Positions 1 to 19,327 are shown, counted from the stretch's first letter. The stretch: 64,000 bases of DNA from Portunus trituberculatus (GCF_017591435.1 NC_059297.1:2641671-2705670); one strand, 5' to 3'. Numbers and translations are program-made. Notes: a model not told the origin generated them from the letters alone.

Positions 1-52
1 TTTTGCCTGTGAATGCATGTACGTGCTTGTACGCATGCCAGTACAATATACA

Positions 53-85
<33 letters not shown>

Positions 86-225
86 GAACACACAAACACA
101 CACACACGAATACAAAAAAAAACATACACACACACACGAACACAAAAAAACACACACGAACACACAAACACAAACACACACACACACAAACGCACACACA
201 CAAACGCGCACACACACGCACACAC
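1..225. repeat. imperfect (AC)n tract with interspersed CGAACA/CAAACA units
   Basis: Nearly all bases from about 50 onward are CA dinucleotides, interrupted by cgaacacaca, aaaaaaac and caaacgcaca variants. The tract ends flush against the truncated head of a SINE at 226. Open reading frames here are poly Thr-His artefacts. Confidence 0.9.
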
Positions 226-503
226 AGTAGTTAGAGCGCTGGCTTCACAAGCCAGAGGACCGGGGTTCGATTCCCCGGCCGGGTGGAGATATTTGGGTGT
301 GTCTCCTTTCACGTGTAGCCCCTGTTCACCTAGCAGTGAGTAGGTACGGGATGTAAATCGAGGAGTTGTGACCTTGTTGTCCCGGTGTGTGGTGTGTGCC
401 TGGTCTCAGGCCTATCCCAAGATCGGAAATAATGAGCTCTGAGCTCGTTCCGTAGGGTAACGTCTGGCTGTCTCGTCTGAGACTGCAGCAGATCAAACAG
501 TGA

Positions 504-508
<5 letters not shown>
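226..508 (+). mobile_element. tRNA-Val-derived SINE, family A, copy A1 (5' truncated)
   Basis: The copy begins inside the tRNA-like head, lacking the first part of box A, and keeps the anticodon arm CTGGC-TTCACAA-GCCAG (anticodon CAC) and a box B (GGTTCGATTCC). The tRNA-unrelated body follows, with the motifs GGTGGAGATATTTGGGTGTG and CTGCAGCAGATCAAACAGTG. It closes with GTGAATTAC and then a (AC)30 tail (507-566). Other copies are at 3479, 28788, 29105 and 35690. Confidence 0.9.
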
Positions 509-568
<60 letters not shown>

Positions 569-604
569 CGGGACACTACTGCCTTGAGGTGCTTTATGCA
601 GGAA

Positions 605-683
<79 letters not shown>
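507..683. repeat. (AC)n tail of SINE A1 followed by (CT)n
   Basis: Perfect (AC)30 at about 507-566, then 40 bp of unique sequence, then (CT)38 at 608-683. Confidence 0.95.
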
Positions 684-685
<2 letters not shown>

Positions 686-879
686 GAATGCCCGGTATAC
701 ATATTGCTAATTAGATCAATAATGAATACTGATTAGCATTTTTCACAAGCTAAAGTTGAAATTAAATACCATAATTAAATTTAAACTTTGCAATATATCT
801 GTGATTTTTCAATAAAGTATTTGGACACATGGAAGAATGCGTTAGATACACAGAGTTATTCCCTTTTTGATTTAATGTG

Positions 880-1485
880 ACAATGCTTTCTACTCGTTTC
901 CTTCCTCCACTAATTCCTTCTTCTCATACTACTCGTTCTCTTCCTCGTTCCTCTCCTCCTCCTCTTACTCGTTCTCCTACTCATTTCCCTTCTCTTCCTC
1001 TCCATCCGCCTCCTCTTACTCGTTCTCCTACTCGTTTCCTTCCTCCTCATATTCGTCCTCTTCTTCTTACTCGTTCTTCTACCCGTTCCCTTCTTTCTGT
1101 TCTCTCCCCCTCCTTCTGCTCTTCTTCCTTTTACTCGTTTCCTTCCTCATACTCGTTCGCTTTCTTTCTGCTCGTTTCCTCCCTTCCCCCTACTCGTTCC
1201 CCTTCCCCCTACTCGTTCCCCTTCCCTCTACTCGTTCCCCTTCCCCCTACTCGTTCCCCTTCCCTCTACTCGTTCCCCTTCCCTCTACTCGTTCTCCTTC
1301 CCTCTAGTTCTCTTTTTTTTACTCATTCTCCTCCTCCTCCTTCCCTCTTTTCCTCCTCCTACTCCTGCTGCTCCTCCTTCTCCTCCTGCTGCTGCTCCTC
1401 CTTCTCTTCCCCTGCTGCTGCTGCTCCTCCTCCTCCTGCTCCTCCTCCTCCTCCTCCTCCTCCTCCTCCTCCTCCTCTAGTTTCG
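880..1485. repeat. pyrimidine-rich tract with a 19-bp minisatellite and (CTC)n
   Basis: The plus strand is almost pure C/T. Between about 1188 and 1300 a 19-bp unit TACTCGTTCCCCTTCCCYC is repeated about six times. Related CTCGTTTCC and CTCGTTC words are scattered from 890. The tract ends in (CTC)n/(CTG)n at 1330-1480. A long open frame here translates to low-complexity Ser/Pro/Leu sequence and is not a gene. Confidence 0.85.
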
Positions 1486-1518
1486 ATTGAAATAACAAAG
1501 TCGTTATTCGGGAAACGG

Positions 1519-1786
1519 TCAGAGAGAGAGAGAGAGAGAGAGAGAATGAATATACAACGTGAGCCTGGACGTTGTAATAAAAAACCACGGCTGGGCACGT
1601 TAATTAAGCTGGCCCCGCAGATGCCATTCTATACCCCCCGCCATCACTTTCCATCTTTCGCTTCCCTTCCCGTGTCTCGCCCCTTCCTTGTGTTACTCTG
1701 TCGCCTCCCACACACTGCTTGACTTTTCATGTTTAATGTCTGTTTTGTATTGTCTGTTTGATATTCGTTCGTGTGTGTGTGTGTGT

Positions 1787-1838
<52 letters not shown>
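1519..1838. repeat. (GA)n and a compound (GT)n(CT)n microsatellite
   Basis: (GA)n at 1519-1544 and (GT)10 directly followed by (CT)23 at 1771-1836. I see nothing gene-like in the unique sequence between them. Confidence 0.9.
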
Positions 1839-1839
<1 letters not shown>

Positions 1840-2020
1840 CGAATCCTATTTTTGGGGGTGATGTTTTAATTATTTTCAGTCTTACGAAACCGGAGGAGTA
1901 GAGGGAGGAGGAGGACTGTGGTAAAATTGTATAGTGATTTTCTTTTTCTTAATTGTTATGGAAAGGGACGGAGGAAAGGAAGGCATAACAAGGATGATGA
2001 CGTTATAGTATTTTTTTCAT

Positions 2021-2206
2021 CGTAAATTAAGATGGGTATAAGTTTTTTAAGAATCACCGTTATTTAAATTCAGCAGACAGTAAATAGCTACTTTTTTTTA
2101 TACAATTTCATAACGTAAATTAAGATGCGTATAAGTTTTTTAAGAATCACCGTTATTTAAATTCAGCAGACAGTAAATAGCTACTTTTTTTTATACAATT
2201 TCATAA
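2021..2206. repeat. 93-bp direct tandem duplication
   Basis: Units 2021-2113 and 2114-2206 are both 93 bp. They are near-identical (GATGGGTATAAG versus GATGCGTATAAG) and abut without a spacer. Each starts CGTAAATTAAGATG and ends TACAATTTCATAA. Confidence 0.92.
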
Positions 2207-2296
2207 CGCAAAGGTATTCAAAAGGAAAACGCTTCCTGTCCAAAGAAACAAACGTGTATTGATGTCTCAGTTTTTTTTTTTTTTTTTTTACTTTTT

Positions 2297-2508
2297 TTAA
2301 TCCCTTGAGTACAGAAACGCATTTTTACCGTGGGTTTTCGATATGATTAGACGATTTATTGACATCATGAAGGGTGTATGGAGGTCAGAAGATTAATGGC
2401 CAGAGTCTTCACTATTGTAATATCCACATGAGTTTCTGAAGCTGCATAAAATCTTCAAATGGTAAGCAGAATGAATGTGAAAATGCGTCATGGTACTGAA
2501 GGGGTTAA
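2297..2508 (+). mobile_element. MITE-like element, copy M1 (TIR about TTAACCCCTTCAGTAC)
   Basis: About 212 bp with inverted ends: the left end reads TTAATCCCTTGAGTAC and the right end reads GTACTGAAGGGGTTAA. The interior matches copies at 2786 (opposite orientation) and 21189 (same orientation), sharing GGAGGTCAGAAGATTAATGG and CACATGAGTTTCTGAAGCTG. It has no coding capacity, so it is called as a non-autonomous DNA element. The superfamily is not determined. Confidence 0.75.
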
Positions 2509-2785
2509 TCCAAGTAAAGAACCTTGCTTTTATAAACAGTGCAATGACATGGAGCTTAAAAAAGAATATCCTGTACAGCCACAGAGATGATGGAAGAATG
2601 AGGCGTGTTAGAAGAAAAAAGTGGCGTCATTTAATTTGGGGAGCCAGCCTCTTTAGCGCAGGTCGGGCCTGGATCGGATCCTCCTGGCGCTTCCCCAGTC
2701 TCCTCCCTTGTTGTCTCCCCCACTCTTTCAACCTTCTTTTCCGCCTTTTTTAGATAGTACGGAAACCTTATCTGTGCGGTGATTC

Positions 2786-2992
2786 TTAACTCTTCAGTAC
2801 CATAACGCGTTTCCATATTCATTGTACTTACTATTTCGTGATTTTATACAGCTTCAAAAATTTTGTGGGGGATTAAAATAGTGAAGACATGGCTATTAAT
2901 CCTCTGATCTCCATAAACCCTTCCTAATGTAAATAAAATGGTCTAATCGTACACAAATCTCTTGTAATGGGTCCCAATACTGAAGGGGGTAA
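2786..2992 (-). mobile_element. MITE-like element, copy M2
   Basis: Reverse-oriented copy of the element at 2297. It starts TTAACTCTTCAGTACCATAA and ends CCCAATACTGAAGGGGGTAA. Internal words such as ATTAATCCTCTGATCTCC are the reverse complement of M1. Confidence 0.75.
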
Positions 2993-3154
2993 AGTTTTTA
3001 GAATATTTTTTCGTCCTTACGAGTCTAGCGTTGCGTCGGCGAATGACTCCTTCTCCCCATGAGATGAGAGTGAGTGTGGCGGCTCACGATGTAACGCGAG
3101 AACAAGCAGGACGTTCTCTAACATAGGGCGGGGGTACGTGAGTGGTTCCGCCTC

Positions 3155-3159
<5 letters not shown>

Positions 3160-3219
<60 letters not shown>

Positions 3220-3250
3220 TTATCATTATCATCATCATCATCATCATCAC
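3160..3250. repeat. (TC)n followed by (ATC)n
   Basis: (TC)27 at 3160-3214 followed by imperfect (ATC)n to about 3250. Confidence 0.95.
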
Positions 3251-3416
3251 TCCATTTTCACCTCTCAACCACACCCACTAGATCACCGTCACCACCATCA
3301 TCACTACTACCACCATCACCATTTCAACAGCATATCAATTCGTTCCCTTCCTTACCCATTCCCGAAGTCCTGGCCGCCTGTCACGAGTGTAGGAGGATTG
3401 TATGTCTGATTCGTGG

Positions 3417-3478
<62 letters not shown>
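3417..3478. repeat. (AC)n flush with the 5' end of SINE A2
   Basis: Perfect (AC)n ends at 3478 and the SINE head GCCCGGTAGCTCAG begins at 3479, with no unique base between them. Confidence 0.95.
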
Positions 3479-3480
<2 letters not shown>

Positions 3481-3764
3481 CCGGTAGCTCAGTGGTTAGA
3501 GCGCTGGCTTCACAAGCCAGAGGACCGGGATTCGATTCCCCGGCCGGGTGGAGATATTTGGGTGTGTCTCCTTTCACGTGTAGCCCCTGTTCACCTAGCA
3601 GTGAGTAGGTACGGGATGTAAATCGAGTTGTGACCTTGTTGTCCCGGTGTGTGGTGTGTGCTTGGTCTCAGGCCTATCCGAAGATCGGAAATAATGAACT
3701 CTGAGCTCGTTCCGTAGGGTAACGTCTGGCTGTCTCGTCAGAGACTGCAGCAGATCAAACAGTG

Positions 3765-3767
<3 letters not shown>
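3479..3767 (+). mobile_element. tRNA-Val-derived SINE, family A, copy A2 (full length)
   Basis: The head GCCCGGTAGCTCAGTGG carries a good box A. The anticodon arm CTGGC-TTCACAA-GCCAG gives anticodon CAC (valine), and box B is GGATTCGATTCC. The arms fold into a complete cloverleaf-like head, so an automatic scan may call a tRNA here. The fused body and (AC)n tail show that it is a SINE. It is the best reference copy of family A in the window. Confidence 0.93.

Positions 3768-3800
<33 letters not shown>
3766..3800. repeat. (AC)n between SINEs A2 and B1
   Basis: The tail of A2, ending flush at the start of SINE B1. Confidence 0.95.
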
Positions 3801-3802
<2 letters not shown>

Positions 3803-4078
3803 GGGACTCGAACCCGGACCTCTCGACTCACAATTGAGAGGCCCGGGTTCGACTCCTGGCGCGACGAGGCAAATGGGCAAGCCTCTTAATGTGTGGCCCG
3901 TGTTCACCTAGTAGTAAATAGGTACGGGATGTAACTCGAAGTGTTGTGGCCTCGCTTTCCCGGTGTGTGGAGTGTGTTGTGGTCTCAGTCCTACTCGAAG
4001 ATCGGTCTATGAGCTCTGAGCTCGTTCCGTAATGGGGAAGACTGGCTGGGTGACCAGCAGACGACCGAGGTGAGGTGA

Positions 4079-4083
<5 letters not shown>
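3801..4083 (+). mobile_element. SINE family B, copy B1, with fold-back head
   Basis: The body shares AGGCAAATGGGCAAGCCTCT, AATAGGTACGGGATGTAACT and AATGGGGAAGACTGGCTGGG with seven other copies and ends CGAGGTGAGGTGAATTAC(AC)n. The expected tRNA head (about GTGTAGTGGTTAGCACACTC) is missing. An inverted copy of the anticodon-stem/T-arm region precedes the loop instead, making a ~21-bp near-perfect hairpin at 3802-3856. Confidence 0.9.
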
Positions 4084-4154
<71 letters not shown>

Positions 4155-4170
4155 GCGTGTGTGTGTGTGT
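4082..4170. repeat. (AC)n-CGCG-(TG)n inverted junction
   Basis: (AC)n from 4082 reaches CGCG at 4154-4157 and is followed by (TG)n leading into TAATTCAC. That is the reverse complement of the SINE tail GTGAATTACAC. Confidence 0.92.
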
Positions 4171-4446
4171 AATTCACGCTCGACTCACAATCAGATGGGC
4201 TGGGGTTCGAGTCCCGGGAAGCAGCGAGGCAAATGGGCAAGCCTCTTAATTTGTGGCCCCTGTTCACCTAGCCGTAAATAGGTGCGAGATGTAACTCGAG
4301 GGGTTGTGGCCTCGCTTCCCCGGTGTGTGTTGTGTGTGATGTGGTCTCAGTCCTACCCGAAGATCGGTCTATGAGCTCTGAGCTCGCTCCGTAATGGGGA
4401 AGAATGGCTGGGTGACCAGCAGACGACCGAGGTGAATTACACACAC
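4171..4446 (+). mobile_element. SINE family B, copy B2
   Basis: The body matches B1 throughout (CAGCGAGGCAAATGGGCAAG to GACGACCGAGGTGAATTAC). The head keeps only GACTCACAATCAG and box B GGTTCGAGTCC. The 5' junction carries an inverted remnant of a SINE tail. It ends in a short (AC)n and then (GGA)n. Confidence 0.9.
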
Positions 4447-4449
4447 ATG

Positions 4450-4800
4450 TGGAGGAGGAGGAGGAGGAGGAGGAGGAGAGTTGCAACAATCCATGATGAA
4501 AGTAGATGTTAAAGATAAGGAGTCAAGGAAGGAAGAGAAGTTATAAAACAGAGAAGGAGGAAGGAGGAGGAGAAGTTGAAGGAATAAACCGAAAGAAAGA
4601 AAGCGGAAGATTCAAACAAGAGGAATTAAGAAAGTAGAAAGTAAAATATAAGGACGTTGAATGAGAGAATGAGGAAGAGGAGGAAGGGAGAGGGAGGGGG
4701 ACTTAACGAAGGAGGAATACACTGAAAGAAGGAACAAGAAGGAAGAAAGTAAAATATAAGGACGTTGAATGGGAGGACGAGGAAGGGGTCGAGTTATCTG
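4450..4800. repeat. (GGA)n and purine-rich sequence with a short duplicated segment
   Basis: (GGA)n at 4450-4480. The segment AAAGTAAAATATAAGGACGT (ending GTTGAATG) occurs at about 4638 and again 108 bp later at about 4746. No coding support. Confidence 0.75.
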
Positions 4801-5329
4801 TGAAGACGTAGAAGCGAGTAGGAAAGAGTGTATGAGGCTGAGAAGTGTTGTGGTTCTTGGTGACCGCAGTGGTAGAGAGACGACAGCATGGCCAGGCAGC
4901 GTCAAGTTTCATCTCCAGTCACAATCTGAGTTCTCCGCAACCTTTCTTCTTCCTCCACTCCACTGCTGTCCTCTTCTTTGTCCCTGTAGTTACAATCTTC
5001 CCTGGAGCTGCAACTTCACTCTACTTTTCTTTGCATCTGTTCCTGTCTTCGTAGTTTCGCGAGTATTTTATCTTAGTGTATATATTTTACTTGTTATATG
5101 GTTTCATGTTGCAAGTATTCCCCGACGCCCACTTAAAGATGCGCTGTAGTCCTTCATATATCCGAAAGGGGTTGCACTGGTCCCGTCATTCTTTCATACT
5201 GGTGCACTACATTGTCTTAGTACTCCACTGCACATTCCAATATACACGTCACATCACCAAGGACTCCTCGTGGTGATACAACGGCACACGTTTGTAGTAC
5301 ATACGAATTTTCATGCTACCAAGGTCCAT
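4801..5329. other. unique sequence without a recognisable gene
   Basis: Open frames on both strands are short and low-complexity, with no recognisable domain. I see no RNA gene or regulatory element that I can support. Confidence 0.5.
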
Positions 5330-5366
5330 TATACTACTACTACTACTACTGCTGCTACTACTACTA

Positions 5367-5404
<38 letters not shown>

Positions 5405-5473
5405 ACTACTACTGCTGCAGTAGCACGTGACTTTTCCAGTATCAGTATATTATTTAACGAATGATTTTCATGC

Positions 5474-5509
<36 letters not shown>

Positions 5510-5597
5510 CACCTGGGAGGGATGAGCCTGCCGCTGGAGCGTCTCGAGGATGACTACTGACTGACCTCAGCTTTGACGAGATTTTAGAGCGACATCC

Positions 5598-5630
<33 letters not shown>
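5330..5630. repeat. (ACT)n/(GCT)n trinucleotide tract, then (GA)n and (CT)n
   Basis: Imperfect ACT/GCT trinucleotides at 5330-5416, (GA)n at 5477-5506 and (CT)n at 5599-5630. The last two lie 93 bp apart in opposite purine/pyrimidine polarity and could pair as inverted arms. Confidence 0.9.
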
Positions 5631-5633
<3 letters not shown>

Positions 5634-5699
5634 ATTAGCATCTTGCAGTAACTCCAATCTTTGTTTACTGGAGATGGATTTCTGTCTGCACAGTGACAA

Positions 5700-6777
5700 G
5701 TTCTCTGTTTTGTGGCATTACTTCCACACACACCACATGATCTTGGACCTTTCTGTTCTCTACACGCTTTCATAGAAACAAGACCCTCTCTCTTCTTAAA
5801 AAATCGTATCTTACTGGTATTTATTTTTTAACTTACTACATATGAGCACTTCGTCACCTCTTATATTTTGTGCCCCTCCACCAGTTAGGCACTTGATCTC
5901 ATCCACAGTCATGTCACCTGAGACAGGTGCACCCCATTGAACCTCAGCACACCACCATTACGTCTTACACTGTGATAGATGAATGAGATTTGTTCCATCC
6001 ATAGCGACAATTCATCAATCTTGAAACTCTTTCAGCTTTTGTCCTTTCATATAAATGTGCTCTAAAAACGTTCATAAAGCTTGAACCCCGTGAACTTCAT
6101 TCTACCAATTCACACATCTGACAAGGTTTTCCTATGATGTTCATAAAATCAGCATACTTTTTTGTTACCTTAATGTTCACAAAATTGGCATACTTTTCAT
6201 TGTTCTAAATGTATATTATTCTCAGCCACTGTCTTTGTTGGCAAATACCAACCCACACATCTACCTCTATTTACATTTCTAATTTTTCATCAGCCAACCA
6301 ATTAAAATCCCCTCAAACTTTCAAAAGCTCACCAATTAAGCTTAAACCCTCATAATTGTTGATAATCTTAGCTTCCTTCCATTTTCCACACTGACTGGTA
6401 TTCTTCAGTCTTCTGATGCCTTGCCTCCCATTTTACAAATCTCCCTCATTTCATTCAATCTTTGTTTTTCATGTGCCCTGTTTCTTTTGGTAACCACAAA
6501 CCTAGCTGTGGTACAGATGATGAACTAACTTAAAGCCAAAGTAAGTGCTCAAATGCTGGCACCTCACCCCAACTAACAATTATTGGTCTGGCATTTGTCG
6601 TAAAGATCTTGCATCATTAAACGCACTCCCAAGGTAGTTAAAAAAACATCTTTAATCAAAAATTATATTGAGATGACTTCTTTGTACACCAAATGAAAAG
6701 AAGATATAAAGGTCACGAGAAAAGAAAGGAAAATAACAAAGGATGGACAACAAAATTTCACATCAATAATCTTACAT
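5700..6777. other. AT-rich intergenic sequence downstream of MEPCE
   Basis: No open frame with recognisable similarity. There is a local similarity between GTTCATAAAATCAGCATACT and GTTCACAAAATTGGCATACT near 6140-6200, but no defined element. Confidence 0.5.
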
Positions 6778-6783
6778 TTTATT
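6778..6783 (-). terminator. candidate polyadenylation signal of MEPCE
   Basis: On the minus strand this reads AATAAA, 35 bp beyond the MEPCE stop codon at 6818-6820. The position suits a short 3' UTR but is not proven by the sequence. Confidence 0.5.
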
Positions 6784-6817
6784 CTCCATTGCAGTCTTTA
6801 TCTCGTGTCTCTTAAGT

Positions 6818-15637
<8,820 letters not shown>

Positions 15638-15651
15638 CCTGTCACTGTCTC

Positions 15652-17102
15652 CTGTAGATTATATGAGAATTACTGAGGGTAATTACATTATATTCCTTTG
15701 TTTATAGACAAGATAAAAGAAAACTATATGAAAATCATACTTTATTCTCATGTAAAAAGTATTGGGAGTGTTGTGGTGCAAATGTCACAATAAAAGCATG
15801 CATCATGAAAGGATCTGCCTCAAAATTAATTTCATAGAAACCATATACTATACACTTGTGACATTTCCCTATTAATGAAAATTCCACAAATTTTGAGGTG
15901 TTGTTTAACCATGGCATGAAAATCAAGCATGTCATGGTGACAGGTACAGTGGCCAGGCCAGGCAGGTAACCATAGTGGAGAAACACCCTTTCCATACACT
16001 CCACATTTCTTCAAGTTAGGCAATACAATCATAACATATTCACCGTCACTGTCCCAGGGAGAAATTGTATTGATGTATGGCATGGAGGCATGAAAATACT
16101 TATTCATATACAATTAATTTTGTGAAAAGCTTGGGAGGCCAGTTAAAGGAGTTTGAAACAAAAAAAAATAAGCAATACTTGCATGAGAGAATGGAAATCA
16201 AATTCATTATATGGACATAACCAGAATGTGACTTAGAACATTTGCTTGATACATATGTTCATCTCCAGCCATTTGCAGATGACCTGACACAAAAATATAT
16301 CATGTAGTGTCTTGATGCTGGGGGAGGATATTCAAGAAACACAGAATCCCAACACTGTATAAGTTAACAGTAGAATCCTACAGAGCTCTATTTTGTCACC
16401 CTTTCTCCTTCCATTATTCATACACAACCTTCTCTGATAAACTCTCATTCCTATTTATTTTTATAAGAACTCTACACTGCATTTCTCAATGTAGATAATT
16501 CATCAGACATCCAGCTTGGCAAGAATTAAACAGTTTATGCAGGAAAGACACAGAATCCAACTTTGAATCTTCAATCATTTTCCAATGAGTAAAGCAAATC
16601 ACGTATTGTAGAATGTTTCAAAGCTCAATTCTTTCACTATCACTACACCCACTGTGTCTGCAATTCATTTTTTAGTTTTTCCAGATGCTAATTCAATACA
16701 GGTGGTTTATATATCTTTGTATGGAATATGGATCCCACATACAAGAGCAGCAGCTCCACTCATACATATATTGCTACTAAATGGGATGGAGTCTATACAA
16801 TCTTGTCTCAACTCCCATTCTTTGAGTTTTTGTCATCAATCTCACACACACTGTTACATTGTTACACTTATCATCTTATACTGTTCCTTCCATGCCCAAT
16901 GCTCTCCTGAACTCAATAGCTACACTGATGACAGAACAATCTAGATAACTATCCCCACTTCTTCATCAACACTCTACTGTCAGCCTTTTCTACGTTGAAC
17001 AGCCTCAATCTGTCTTTTACTTATAATCTAAATTAGAAACTTCACATCTCAGGACTCCAGGCCACTCTCAAAATATTCTGTCCTCATATACATACTGACT
17101 TA
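15652..17102. other. MEPCE 5' intron, unique part
   Basis: AT-rich sequence with no supported gene or element. Short open frames on both strands show no domain. Confidence 0.5.
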
Positions 17103-17216
17103 CGCAAAAGATTTTTCTCAATTAGAGTCATTAATCTCTGGAATTCTCTGCCCTCAGAGGTTGTCCTGGCTCCTACCTTACCCCAGTTTAAAAGATTTCT
17201 TGCCAATCATCTGGGG
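17103..17216 (+). pseudogene. LINE C-terminal fragment (CR1/L2-type)
   Basis: The frame from 17103 reads RKRFFSIRVINLWNSLPSEV and then VLAPTLPQFKRFLANHLG. This is the characteristic C-terminal NLWNSLP segment that follows the reverse transcriptase in CR1/L2/Jockey-type LINEs. Confidence 0.75.
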
Positions 17217-17464
17217 CAGCAATCTGTTTTAATATTAATTACTCTGAAAAATTATCATAACTGCTTACAACACACATTCCACAGTATTTTGCATCAGTTT
17301 GTGTTATTGTTATTAGAAATATCTCACTCTACTGTGGCATTTTGGCATGTTTGAAGCTCCTTCCCAGGGGACCTCATCTTGGTAAAACACCTGTAGCTAA
17401 AACAGTCTCCATGAAGTTAAGCATTCTAAGTCATCTGTGCCAGTTTTGTTACCCTGACCCCAAC

Positions 17465-17925
17465 TGCTAACACTGTACAGGGGCCTTATCTGCACATGTA
17501 TGGAGTATGTGGAATATGCTTCACTTGTATTAGATGGGGTGGGGGAGGTTGAACTTGTAGAGATCTTTTAGACAGGATGGAAAGAAAACTTTGTTGTCTT
17601 ACCAACTCCTCTCCTCTGACTGCCTTTAGCCACTCATTTCCTCACTAATGTATCTCTTGTCATCTTCTACTGCTATTTTCATGCTACCTGCTCTTCAAAT
17701 CTTGCTAAATGCATACCTCCCCTTCTTAATGCACAAGACTTTCTTCTTTCTCTCACTCCTATTCTGTCAATCTTTCTAATGCAAGAGTTAAACAGTATTC
17801 CCAATAATTCATATCCTTTCTCTAGTATATTCTGAAATTCACTGCATACTTCTTTATTTCCTCCTTCCTCTGCTATTTGGTCATTCTGTTTGACATTGCT
17901 CTGGAAGCTGACATTTAAGGAAGTC
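17465..17925 (+). pseudogene. LINE C-terminal fragment, second family, copy F1
   Basis: The broken frame reads LYRGLICTCMEYVEYASLVL and later VSLVIFYCYFHATCSSNLAK and CIPPLLNAQDF. This resembles the region after the RT core in arthropod LINEs (LIRPxMEYxSHVW type). A related copy is at 19985. Confidence 0.75.
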
Positions 17926-17975
17926 TTTTTTATTCAAATGTATGTTGCCTTTGGCTTATGAACTTCATATATACA

Positions 17976-17978
<3 letters not shown>

Positions 17979-18045
<67 letters not shown>

Positions 18046-18050
18046 TTCAA

Positions 18051-18137
<87 letters not shown>

Positions 18138-18204
18138 GAATAGCATCAATGCATGACTTGCCACTCATTAAGAATCTTATTCTGTCTACACTAATAATGC
18201 AAGA

Positions 18205-18299
<95 letters not shown>
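17979..18299. repeat. three (TA)n blocks and (CA)n
   Basis: (TA)n at 17979-18041, 18054-18134 and 18207-18272, then (CA)n at 18273-18299. The word GTATTCAAATGTATAT (18042-18057) between the first two blocks resembles TTATTCAAATGTATGT at 17931-17945. Confidence 0.95.
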
Positions 18300-18355
18300 T
18301 ATGCATATATACAATGTAAATCGATAGTTTTAATTTCACTTTATTTTTTCTACAT

Positions 18356-19030
18356 TTGAAGCATCCACCTGCACTAGCAGCACAGCAGCAGCCAGCGCAC
18401 CACACTGCACTGTCATCCACCCACACTCCGCACTCCGCAGTGACACACCCCGCACTCCTCGACACCCAGTGCCACTCGACCGGAACTCGCGAACTCTACT
18501 CCTTGACAATCATCCACACACTGTTATTGTCAACCCGCCCACACGCCCAGCCGCGCCCATGGTCGTCAATCTACATCCACCTGCACTAACACCCCACAAC
18601 TTGCACACACACGCCCACACCTATCAACTGTGCCATGCAAGAGGATTTTCAGCCCTCCAATCCCTTCCTTTCGCCTCAACCAGTCATGAGGAGCCCGGGG
18701 CGGCGCGGCTGTCATTCCTCAGTGACAGGCGACCAACACCAAGGCAAATGCAGGGCGCGAGAGGTCAAAATGAGATACATTTCGAATTTAGCGCGAGAAG
18801 GTGGGAGACGCAGATTGGAGAGGCAGAGGAGGGGGGACAAGAGGATGGTGGACGGGGAGAGAGAGGGAGGGGAGGAGGAAGTAAAGTTAGGAAGAGAGGG
18901 AGTGGGGAGGCAGGGGGTCCAAGGGGGAGGAGGTAAGGAGGAAAGGCTGGCAGGTGGGGAAGCAGGGGAGGAGGGATGGATGGGACGAGGAAGGGAGGGA
19001 GGGGAAAGGGAGTGAACGCATGCGCACTTC
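18356..19030. other. GC-rich region with strand-asymmetric purine tract upstream of the MEPCE coding exons
   Basis: 18360-18620 is C/A-rich (CACTCCGCACTCCGCAG and similar). 18800-19012 is almost pure G/A on the plus strand (GGGAGGxGGAGGAAG words). The base composition differs sharply from the AT-rich flanks. Open frames are low-complexity. It lies within the inferred first MEPCE intron, just downstream of the inferred promoter. Confidence 0.55.
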
Positions 19031-19153
19031 ACCTCGCCTCCCTCCCTCCTCCTTAGCCCTCGTGCACAACACCTTCATTAACACCTATTTTTACCTATTT
19101 AGCCTCCACTGCTGACCCTTCCAGGAATGTAGCACGCAAGTAGGGGTACTCAC

Positions 19154-19300
19154 GCGTCCTCCTGTCCCTCCACAGTCCTCGCTGGCTCCTGGCTGGCGAG
19201 AAAACCGATGGAGATATAGCACTGTGTGTGTTTGCTCTCCTTCTGCCGGGCCACGAACGTTCCCTCTGAGGCGCCACAGAGAACGGGCGACCCTCCTCAC
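19154..19300 (-). other. candidate MEPCE 5' UTR exon
   Basis: On the minus strand a GC-rich segment ends GGAGGACGC and is followed by a strong donor GTGAGT. The first coding exon needs an upstream exon, and no closer donor of this quality was noticed. The 5' limit is a guess from the TATA position. Confidence 0.45.
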
Positions 19301-19327
19301 CACAAGCAAAATTCTGGACACCGTTCG

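Noticed and set aside
3..343. Thr-His repeat proteins in (AC)n tracts
   Set aside because: Microsatellite artefacts that end inside a SINE.
877..1722. 281-codon open frame on the plus strand
   Set aside because: Low-complexity Ser/Pro/Leu translation of a pyrimidine tract and minisatellite; no domain.
3479..3550. tRNA-Val(CAC) gene
   Set aside because: The head folds like a tRNA, but it is fused to a repeated body and (AC)n tail present in several copies, so it is a SINE head. The same applies to 28788, 29105 and 35974.
4075..4446. CRISPR-like array of repeats in the SINE chains
   Set aside because: Repeats are whole SINEs with (AC)n between them, in a eukaryotic genome; there are no regular short repeats and spacers.
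5477..5630. functional stem between (GA)n and (CT)n
   Set aside because: Any two opposite dinucleotide tracts can pair. Nothing shows use, so it is only noted with the repeat.
17934..18465. Tyr-Ile repeat frames
   Set aside because: Products of (TA)n repeats.
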